Shown: positions 59,201 to 64,000 of the stretch, piece after piece
Position numbering within the stretch: the stretch's first letter is position 1
How the letters are laid out: every line of letters starts with the position of its first letter
From: Isoetes taiwanensis
Lineage: Eukaryota; Streptophyta; Lycopodiopsida; Isoetales; Isoetaceae
DNA: 64,000 nucleotides
Direction: 5' to 3'
Assembly: GCA_021234155.1 (NCBI GenBank)
Contig: JAJEKV010000041.1
Span: 8,008,917-8,072,916 of the forward strand
Position numbers and translations under genes: made by a program
The notes under the pieces: generated by a model
The model's input: only the letters and a program-made list of their open reading frames with translations
Database searches by the model: none
Told to the model about the DNA's origin: nothing

Positions 59201-61446
59201 GCATGTAATCCCCGGCTGTATGATGATTAGAACCATTATGTTTATGCATTAGATTTCCTGCCAAGACTAGTGCTGACTATGAAAAACAGTTAGGGCAGGC
59301 ATGCACCATAAGGACAGAGGCAGGTGCCTGAACTGTAATGAGCATCTAGTCAGCGCAAATGTCTGACTTATTCACATCTTTGAGACTGGAATTGTACATG
59401 CAGTTGGAAAGCTTAGTGGGTGGAAGGCAAATTTTGGTATTGCACACTGGGTAGCAGCTAAGAGAATATTAAAATATGTTACACAATATTATGGAGTCAT
59501 GTACATAAGGAGCCTGCAGATGGAGCTTGTAAGAAATTCAGATTGTGATAGGAAGGTTGTAGGTGATGGACACACTTGGGAGCGGAGCTAGAAGCAGGAT
59601 GCATTATGCTCCATAAACATAAAAATAATGTTGAATATTGCGGGGATAAGTTGTAATGTTGGTTTACAATTGTAATCAAGTCAGTATCAGATGGTCAATG
59701 ATTACAAAGCCGCATTTAAAAGAGTAGTAGCTCACGTAATGTGTATGTTCATGGCTATTAGGGGTTTGCCAAATTGGCATTTTTTTGTTCTATGTCATCA
59801 CTTTAATAACTATCTTCTTACATATAAAATTATTGCCTCATAATTCTGGTTCCAAAAAGCAACAAAAAAATTCCAAAAATGTTTAGATTTGGAATCGGAA
59901 AAGCACTTTCCGGTGCACTGCTTCTTCCTTTCGAAAGCCTCCCTCGCCCTGAGAAGTTAGCTTCATAGGCTGCCATATCTAAGGGCATTGCAAGGCAAGC
60001 TACTCCAGATCCTGTAAACTATATCCATGCTGCTGATTGAAATAGCTTCTGAAGCCTCGGGCCTAAATCTGGTGGTTTTTTTCAATTTACGTGTGGTGAA
60101 GCGGGGAAAAAACGCTCCAAGCCAGGTATTTTCTTTTAGGTTTCTCGAGGTAAGGAGTGGATGGTTTTTGTCGTAACGTCTCCACAGACCCACCACTAAA
60201 CCTTTGCTCAGAAAATCTGTGCCGAATTTTGGAAGATTAAGACTAGCTCAAGGGTCTAGGAACATTAGAAATGGCCCTGGGTTTGGGTGCACAGGTTTTA
60301 AAAGCATTCTTTCCTGGCGAAACTATGGGGAATACCAGGACTCAGCACTGCAAATTTATGTGTGTTCCAGAGGCTACTGTGTATATCCGGAAGATAGCAT
60401 TTAGATAACGATTTTATAGGCAAATTTGGTGCTTAATTCTACAAACGGAAAGCTTTTTACCATCTCTAATATTTATTGCTTAATTCTACAAAAGGAAAGT
60501 TTTCGACCATCTCTGATACTTATTGCAGCTGCAGCCATTTAGCTATGGCATCTCTTGCCAATTGAGGGCTTTTCTGCTTATTCCTCTCTGTGTTTCCAGA
60601 AGTCTTTTTCGAAATTTTTCTGCATTCCTGTCTTTTCCGCTCTGGGCCGACCAATTAGTCAGTGTTCTTCGTAGAAATCTATTTTACAGTGCAGGAAATG
60701 CTGGGTACAGATTTAATCAGGAATTTCTGTGAGCAATCGTGTCCGTGATCCCGTTGGGCTACAAATTTGTTGCAGCGGGACATGGCAACAATCGATCTTA
60801 AATTCGGCCATAACAGGCCAAAATTAGCCTTAAATTTTGAGCTACTTGGTGTAGGCTTAATCAGGAATTTCTGTGGGCAATCATATCCGGTGATCATGCG
60901 CTGGGCTATTCCAGGAGTAAATTTTTCGAGGAGCATTTGCATTTGAATAAGCTCTAATTTTCATTGAGGGCAAAGAAAACCATAGTATCATGATTGGAAA
61001 TTCTTTATGCTATTTGGTGCACCTATAAGGTGTTTGCTAGTCATCCCGAGGAAGTAATATAAATAAGAGCCAAGTTAATAAAGGTAAATGAAGTATGTTA
61101 TCAAACTTTGCTTGACGCATCTATACATACAAAATTTCAATTGGATCAAGCTACTAGCTTTTGGGTTCGACTCTTACATGTGCACTAAGTTCTTATATAA
61201 ATGTATTCTATGTAAAATGAACTAGGTTGCACAATCCAACTATTTCTTAAATGTTCTCTTCCTTGCTGTCCAACAAGAACAAATGGTTTAGGCATGCAGA
61301 AATCTTATCTAGAAAAGACAAGTGTAAATTGGACATGCATGTGTTTGCTTTAGTAGCTCTGAACTGACAATAATTCCTTATCTAGAAACAGTTTTCTCAT
61401 TCGAGGTTTATGGCAATATTATTGGGATGTTCGAGCTAAATAATTT
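31957..61446 (+). CDS. ATXR2: ATXR2-like SET-domain protein, exons 1-11 (gene continues beyond the window)
   Basis: Eleven exons follow the Arabidopsis ATXR2 protein, as I remember it, in order and with matching phases: 31957-32286, 32362-32434, 32895-32980, 45382-45460, 48299-48503, 48920-49032, 52338-52369, 52514-52686, 54883-54970, 58975-59023 and 61386-61446. All introns read GT-AG. Landmarks are SPTPQ, KGVFADRDFEAEEV, the MYND-like zinc site (VCSFC, GGCVEEVFCSKGC, HHCYLC), FLLEAWKPFSMSHKG, WWTSVALPEDI and NIIGMFELNNL. ATXR2 is a SET-domain histone methyltransferase of plants, and this part carries the split SET N-terminus and MYND insertion. The catalytic NHSCxPN region is not in the window. 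Homology to the Arabidopsis N-terminus begins near Met72 (32170), so that may be the true start. The introns are full of transposons but the exon frames are intact, so the gene may be functional. Confidence 0.85.
32362..32434 (+). CDS. ATXR2: ATXR2-like exon 2
   Basis: Encodes AYYDALISSAGGGLKVQLTT then DMGK. Acceptor gatag, donor gtaaac, ends phase 1. Confidence 0.82.
32895..32980 (+). CDS. ATXR2: ATXR2-like exon 3
   Basis: Encodes the SET N-terminal strand region GVFADRDFEAEEVILQE and KLVGMQHLANK. Acceptor tgcag, donor gtctga, phase 0. A 12.4-kb intron follows. Confidence 0.85.
33180..33840 (-). pseudogene. copia RNase H remnant in intron 3
   Basis: The minus strand reads FVRKPLQNKVLNLEYCTTSR and ADGLIKPLTG, the end of a copia polyprotein, with upstream RNase H-like blocks broken by many stops. 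An old fragment. Confidence 0.7.
33950..34048 (-). repeat. 99-bp inverted repeat, right copy
   Basis: Exact reverse complement of 28877-28975. The pair brackets copy B, the AT tract, the Tourist MITE and exons 1-3. Confidence 0.9.
34050..34730 (+). pseudogene. LINE RT remnant
   Basis: The plus strand reads FNEAIRVGFPKVWSNNVIRP, then AKGQAGFRKNFSIIDHIFTL and IKQGCPFFPTLFGLYI in changing frames: RT fingers through palm with stops. It resembles family A (RT at 57-59 kb). Confidence 0.75.
34766..34838 (+). mobile_element. first part of an older copia LTR, split by insertion
   Basis: TGAAACCCTACTCTAACTC begins an LTR whose second part is 40074-40174. The intact copia element and its GGAGC duplication lie between. 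The same LTR family occurs at 61677. Confidence 0.7.
34839..35040 (-). repeat. copia 3' LTR (left)
   Basis: 202 bp, plus-strand ends TGAAGATATG and TTGATAACA. One base different from the right copy. Confidence 0.95.
35150..39445 (-). pseudogene. copia gag-pol, frameshifted
   Basis: Minus strand, in order: gag (39445-38786); zinc knuckle CFYCGKKGHVKRDC and protease WLVDSGATKHLAG (38853-38491); integrase with HARFGHIH...CAAC zinc site and D,D,E core (38223-36430); RT with YVDD and RNase H with EAELKAL and YCDNSGA (36406-35150). Breaks: a frameshift near 38820, a 19-bp tandem duplication at 38476-38513, and an 8-bp tandem duplication at 36432-36447 that shifts the frame just after APVVKL. A triple repeat at 39435-39472 breaks the start of gag. 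Confidence 0.93.
39867..40068 (-). repeat. copia 5' LTR (right)
   Basis: 202 bp, plus-strand ends TGAAGATATG and TTGCTAACA, adjoining the PBS. Confidence 0.95.
40074..40660 (+). mobile_element. rest of the older copia LTR, its PBS and a gag fragment
   Basis: The LTR ends at 40174, followed by TGGTATCAGAGC (40175-40186). Near 40550-40640 the sequence reads ILDGTNYQFWKDFFEVYLGW, a copia gag start. It then passes into LINE sequence. Confidence 0.7.
40661..41400 (+). pseudogene. decayed LINE-A C-terminal region
   Basis: NTSWKGLEEKFFFGGQPVE and VSAYTYLE match NTSWKNWKN..GQPVE and VSTYTYLG of the LINE at 57-59 kb. Stops are frequent. Confidence 0.7.
41400..42058. other. intron sequence, nothing recognised
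   Basis: AT-rich, no ORF or repeat that I can name. The last ~60 bp may be LINE-A 5' UTR. Confidence 0.4.
42059..45020 (+). mobile_element. LINE family A, internally deleted
   Basis: ORF1 starts at 42059 (MDTPSLKPDLAAPDLEKAN) and contains an L1-ORF1p-like region (RARNIRVLGLD, 42347-42661). The endonuclease begins near 42640 (AAWNCNG, VFLSETH, GSGGVAVLYKS). Around 43320-43350 the endonuclease passes directly into the RT YADD region (GDADVVLISSSP), so most of RT is deleted. The thumb region, a zinc knuckle CRLCHLNVIESEEHF (~44400) and a 3' end with GGTCTCATAGACC (44962-44974) and a TTTC-rich tail follow. Confidence 0.85.
42636..43782 (+). pseudogene. LINE-A endonuclease fused to RT thumb by deletion
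   Basis: The stretches 42636-43088 and 43177-43782 carry the N-terminal endonuclease motifs. After an internal jump they carry the RT segment from ADVVLIS to RPDARYGALMQGMD. Without RT fingers and palm it cannot be active. Confidence 0.75.
45382..45460 (+). CDS. ATXR2: ATXR2-like exon 4
   Basis: Encodes AEALVCSFCFCHIGSIEMQI and SRILEL, the first half of the MYND-like zinc site. Acceptor ttgcag, donor gtatgt, phase 1. Confidence 0.82.
45572..46560 (+). mobile_element. small non-autonomous LTR element (TRIM-like)
   Basis: Two similar LTR starts, TGTTAGAATAGTAAACTAAAG at 45572 and TGTTAGAATAAGTGAATCAAAG at 46485, share ~70 bp each (agctctagat.ggtgacaag, ataaatgggc). A purine run aaaggagag precedes the second. 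There is no coding region. It lies in intron 4. LTR ends are unclear. Confidence 0.5.
46850..47560 (+). pseudogene. LINE-A 3' fragment
   Basis: Degenerate zinc-knuckle region (CNFGGVESEEHKEHFIF, then RQLMNLPDQKC) and the family 3' end with GGTCTCATAGACC at 47512-47524. Confidence 0.75.
47561..48298. other. intron 4 distal part
   Basis: No gene or repeat recognised. Ends at the exon 5 acceptor. Confidence 0.4.
48299..48503 (+). CDS. ATXR2: ATXR2-like exon 5
   Basis: Contains CKCLHSDNQ, the LPYTDNFRLPS block and CLGGCVEEVFC. Acceptor tttcag, donor gttgag, phase 2. Confidence 0.85.
48920..49032 (+). CDS. ATXR2: ATXR2-like exon 6
   Basis: Completes the zinc site with SKGCAEAAWESHHCYLCTG and ends FKQFASG. 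Acceptor tttcag, donor gttagt, phase 1. Confidence 0.85.
49090..50350 (-). pseudogene. decayed copia fragment in intron 6
   Basis: The minus strand near 49102-49299 reads a corrupted integrase zinc region (HIWDIGGPALGELSRLQMVE, compare WHxRFGHxxxxAL). Gag-protease-like text continues to ~50350 with many stops. Confidence 0.5.
50130..51740. repeat. tandem duplication with internal deletion
   Basis: Blocks 50130-50405 and 50940-51190 recur at 51190-51452 and 51480-51735. The second copy lacks the ~535-bp middle. Divergence is low. Open frames inside are not convincing genes. Confidence 0.75.
52338..52369 (+). CDS. ATXR2: ATXR2-like exon 7 (32 bp)
   Basis: A tiny exon coding ESNEIFNLASQ across the junction. 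Acceptor ttgcag, donor gtatgc, phase 0. Confidence 0.78.
52514..52686 (+). CDS. ATXR2: ATXR2-like exon 8
   Basis: Encodes VISAVLVRAKRLKIQF through FLLEAWKPFSMSHKG. The donor gtatgt at 52687 gives phase 2, which fits exon 9. Confidence 0.82.
52687..52865. repeat. short tandem duplication after exon 8
   Basis: About 70 bp (ttgtatgttaacagtgtgga...) is repeated 118 bp downstream with few changes. The first copy starts at the exon 8 donor. Confidence 0.75.
52950..54540 (+). mobile_element. LTR-element remnant with polypurine tract and 3' LTR
   Basis: Broken ORFs (53281-53589, 53603-53839) with no named domain lead to a polypurine tract cgtcatcagggggga and an LTR start TGCTAGAGTATGAT at 54336. 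That LTR shares landmarks (gttgctgacatggcat) with 55455-55619. Confidence 0.5.
54883..54970 (+). CDS. ATXR2: ATXR2-like exon 9
   Basis: Encodes WWTSVALPEDIGSGDETAF and RNQIRELAAA. Acceptor aatag, donor gtatgg, phase 0. Confidence 0.82.
54971..55454. other. intron 9 start, with short tandem repeat
   Basis: A ~75-bp block (gcaaaatttgatgtattattgc...) occurs twice, near 54992 and 55070. Nothing else recognised. Confidence 0.5.
55455..56480 (+). mobile_element. copia remnant: LTR, PBS and gag fragment
   Basis: The LTR-like 55455-55619 ends before TAGTATCAGAGCC, a one-base variant of the tRNA-Met PBS. Near 56160-56300 the frame reads FDEVLDEAWSPLTAEEKKK, a copia gag piece. Confidence 0.6.
56481..57099. 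other. intron 9 sequence, nothing recognised
   Basis: Short ORFs on both strands without domains. Confidence 0.4.
57100..58860 (-). mobile_element. LINE family A, 5'-truncated
   Basis: Minus strand: RT palm VKQGCPLSPTLFGLYIDEL (near 58700), a broken YADD region, NTSWKNWKNNSFTFQGQPVE, then the C-terminal zinc knuckle CPMCDLNTVESEEHFIFTC and a basic tail (57995-57258). The 3' end has the hairpin at 57139-57152 and a (TTTC)n tail at 57080-57112. The last ORF of 245 aa is intact, so this is the youngest LINE-A copy here. Confidence 0.87.
58975..59023 (+). CDS. ATXR2: ATXR2-like exon 10 (49 bp)
   Basis: Encodes SLFLLKKALYQEEFGA, matching the SLELL region of ATXR2. Acceptor tgcag, donor gtatcc, phase 1. 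Confidence 0.75.
59280..59700 (+). pseudogene. copia RNase H remnant
   Basis: The plus strand reads HWVAAKRILKYVTQYYGVMY, a copia RNase H signature, with weak flanking similarity and stops. It lies in intron 10. Confidence 0.55.
59700..61385. other. intron 10, minor repeats only
   Basis: Two small duplications: ~46 bp around 60430-60520 (gcttaattctacaaa.ggaaag) and ~40 bp at ~60712 and ~60858 (taatcaggaatttctgtg.gcaatc). No gene. Confidence 0.5.
61386..61446 (+). CDS. ATXR2: ATXR2-like exon 11
   Basis: Encodes TVFSFEVYGNIIGMFELNN. Acceptor tctag, donor gtaagt, phase 2. I do not find the next exon before 64000. Confidence 0.8.
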
Positions 61447-61676
61447 GTAAGTACTTATACCGCTTGTATTATGCTGATATGATGGCTTGTGTAGGTGAAG
61501 TTTGGTGCCAGATTATCCCTTCCCAGAACAGACATGCTTGATGACATGGCAAACTTAAAATTAGGATTAGGATGGTCTGTTCTGATGTGGACCTGAAGCC
61601 CACAATCTGCTAATTGCCTTCGGTTTGGTTTTCTCAATTCTAATGCTCCAAGTGCCTTCTTTTATTGTTAAAGTTA

Positions 61677-63000
61677 TGAAACTCTTGCTCTAACTCTTCC
61701 TTTAATAATTGACTGGCCTAGATGGGGCCATGTCCTACTTAACAAGACTGGCTCAGATTGCCACGTCATCTCAGTAGCTTTATTACCTTATGAAGTGCCT
61801 TGCACGTGCCTACAAAATCTCTCCGTATCAAAATCTCTTTTATACGGTATCAGAGTAAGGTTCTTAGAGAGAGAGAGAGAAAGTAGTTCGCCGGGCTGTA
61901 TCTTTCTTCCAGAATTATTCTTCAAATGCTTCCAGGATTTGAAGCGTATCTGTGATAGCTATTTAACAAACTATTTCTTGTTTCATTTGGACGAAGTTTT
62001 AAGGATAGAGGGGATAAGTCTTTCTGAATCTCTTATAGATCCTCATAATTCTTTAGTCTTAGGTTAATCAGTTTTGATCTGGGAAGGAAGACTGATCTTC
62101 ATTCTAAAGATTTTTTTATGGAAGTGGTAGATCCTTGGAAATTGACACCTAGTCCGGTTTTGGAAGGTGCAGTTACCAGATATAGCAAGATTTCTTTGAG
62201 AGATCTGAAGGGGATTTTGAAAGAGGTAGCTCAGGCCTTGCGAAACATTTGCAGCAGCATGGAAGATAATCATAATCAAGGAGCAGATGGAACAGTTGAC
62301 TTTAGATTGTTTCCTTCAAAGATCAAAACGTTGAAGGAAGGCCTTATTGGAGCTGGAGATAACATGAGAAAGGAGGATTAGATTATTCCTGGTGCTCAGA
62401 GGAATTGGATATCAGTTTCAGCACATTACTGGTACCATCAATAAAGACATAGGTACAGAGAAAGGAGCTCAACTTAATTTGGCAAACTTACTTCAGCAGT
62501 TCAAGAAAGAAAGAAATATTAACGTCCACAGAGTCTATGAGACCAAGAACATACAAACTTGTGGCTCTGCATGGAGGTTGATAACCTCCGGTTCACTAAC
62601 ATAATTTATCACCTAAGAACATCAATTCATTTTCAACTAAAATTTCTAAGAAGATGATCTAATCATCTTAGATGCACCACGCAATGCTCTGATATTGGCA
62701 TTTAGCTTTTTTCCCCTTTATGACTCCTCTTCTGGAAAGATTTACATTTCATTAATTATTTTGTGAGGGAGTGTGTACATAAGAAAAGAAAAAAATTTGA
62801 GATTAATGCGAACGGCTAAGATTCTGGTTCTGTTTTGCTGCCGGTTCTTAGAGGAAAACAATACAAGAAGACAGATCTAGAGTTGAGGACAAGGTTAGGT
62901 CGTCGTTTACCTGCTGACACTGTGGGCAGAAAGGTCATTTCAAATCCCAGGATCCAGACTTCAAGAGGTTATTCTTAATCCTCCCAAAATTCCTATCAAT
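61677..63000 (+). mobile_element. copia remnant: LTR, PBS, gag with zinc knuckle
   Basis: The LTR 61677-61844 belongs to the family split by the intact copia at 34766/40174. It is followed by CGGTATCAGAG (PBS variant). ORF 62118-62381 is gag-like, and near 62910 a knuckle HCGQKGHFKSQ is visible. A LINE-A scrap interrupts it. Confidence 0.6.
62505..62560 (-). repeat. LINE-A 3' tail scrap
   Basis: aagaaagaaagaaatattaacg followed by GTCTATGAGACC (62533-62544) is the family's 3' end on the minus strand. Only the last ~50 bp are present. Confidence 0.7.
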
Positions 63001-63130
63001 TTTCTTCTATGGCTACGAATGCGAATGGTATTCAATAGCTTTGGACTAGTTTTCCAGTCAATTTTTTTGTTCTTTATTTTTGGGTGTTTTGTGTGTATGG
63101 GGCCCCGGCGGGGCCCGCTGGATTAAAACA

Positions 63131-63427
63131 AACTCTACCCAAAAAACTTTACATATAAAGGTGGTGGGTCAGTTATTAATCGCACATTGAATCAGCAACC
63201 GTTGTATTAGATCCTGAATTTCAATTGGGTGGTCAAGATACAGATAGAAGTGCGGCTGATTGGAAGTCTTGATGCACAAATCGATAAGTATGCTATAAGT
63301 TCTCCGCTTTAGTGGGAGGACTATGGATCCGAACCAAAGAAATCACAAAGGGATGCTTTAAGAATACAGTTATATATTGGGGATATGCCTTGCGCCAGTG
63401 GTATGTTGATGTTAAACCAGAAGTTTT
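63131..63427. repeat. ~300-bp direct repeat, copy 1
   Basis: From aactctacccaaaaaactt to gttaaaccagaagtttt. It is nearly identical to 63699-64000, 568 bp away. Not identified as a known element. Confidence 0.9.
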
Positions 63428-63698
63428 GACATAGGGCTTGGCCAGGATGGTGAGTGGGTTATCGTGGGCTCTCTTTCTTTTCAAAAATAAAATAAAAGTA
63501 GATCTCCATAATACTCTGCAGTAAATCAAGACACTCATGACCCTGCAAGCTTATAATCTTTATGTACTTGGAGTGATATTCTGTTGGATTTAAGGAGTTT
63601 CAATCTATGGTGGAGAACATGACAGGGCATAAAAATCTGAATTTGCACAGCAGTAATGGAGGAGAGTACACATGAAATGCATTCAATGAATACCTCCG

Positions 63699-64000
63699 AA
63701 CTCTACCCAAAAAACTTTGCATATAAAGGTGGTGGGTCAGTTATTATTCACACATTGAATCAGCAACCGTTGTATTAGATCCTGAATTTCAATTGGGTGG
63801 TCAAGATACAGATAGAAGTGCGGCTGATTGGGGTACAAGTCTTGATGCACAAATCGATAAGTATGCTATAAGTTCTCCGCTTTAGTGGGAGGACTATGGG
63901 TCCGAACCAAAGAAATCACAAAGGGATGCTTTAAGAATACAGTTATATATTGGGGATATGCCTTACGCCAGTGGTATGTTGATGTTAAACCAGAAGTTTT
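63699..64000. repeat. ~300-bp direct repeat, copy 2 (cut by window end)
   Basis: Second copy, differing by a few bases and a short insertion (ggggtac near 63830). It runs off the window. Confidence 0.9.

Overview
The window is nuclear DNA of a land plant with a large, transposon-rich genome. The evidence is a plant-type ATXR2-like SET-domain gene with plant splice sites and very long introns, chromodomain Ty3/gypsy and Ty1/copia elements primed by initiator tRNA-Met, two APE-type LINE families, and Tourist-like and hAT-like MITEs. I suspect a non-flowering lineage (lycophyte or fern), but the sequence does not prove it. There are no bacterial genes, CRISPR arrays, rRNAs or tRNAs.

Layout. 0-7 kb: a copia pol remnant (minus strand), an old relative of the large gypsy element, a decayed transposase-like gene (plus strand), and the 3' part of a LINE (family B, minus strand). 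7.06-19.73 kb: one large Ty3/gypsy chromovirus with a truncated 5' LTR, PBS, two extra gene cassettes, gag-pol with a C-terminal chromodomain, and a complete 1243-bp 3' LTR. 20.3-24.2 kb: the 5' half of LINE-B with about 190-bp tandem monomers upstream, and a cysteine-rich ORF. 24-31.8 kb: AT-rich non-coding DNA with a 1.73-kb direct duplication and an (AT)52 tract. 31.96-61.45 kb: eleven phase-consistent exons of an ATXR2-like gene. Its introns hold a nearly intact copia element, several LINE-A copies, and copia/LTR remnants. 61.7-64 kb: another copia remnant and a direct duplication cut by the window edge.

The outstanding feature is the cargo of the gypsy element. Between the PBS and gag lie two cassettes. 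Each is preceded by two 67-bp hairpin repeats and a TATAAATA box, and each contains one long intronless ORF. The first ORF encodes a histone H3-like protein: residues 2-10 are exactly the H3 tail ARTKQTARK and the last ~90 residues are an H3 histone fold, separated by a ~315-residue charged insert. The second encodes a ~507-codon protein I do not recognise. The same element carries an integrase chromodomain, a module family that in other chromoviruses reads methylated H3 tails. This suggests, as inference only, a retrotransposon that brings its own H3-like chromatin component. This copy is recently inserted (LTRs about 99% identical by eye) but probably inactive. Five in-frame stops interrupt its ORFs, all compatible with single C-to-T changes, and a 600-bp hAT-like MITE sits in RNase H.
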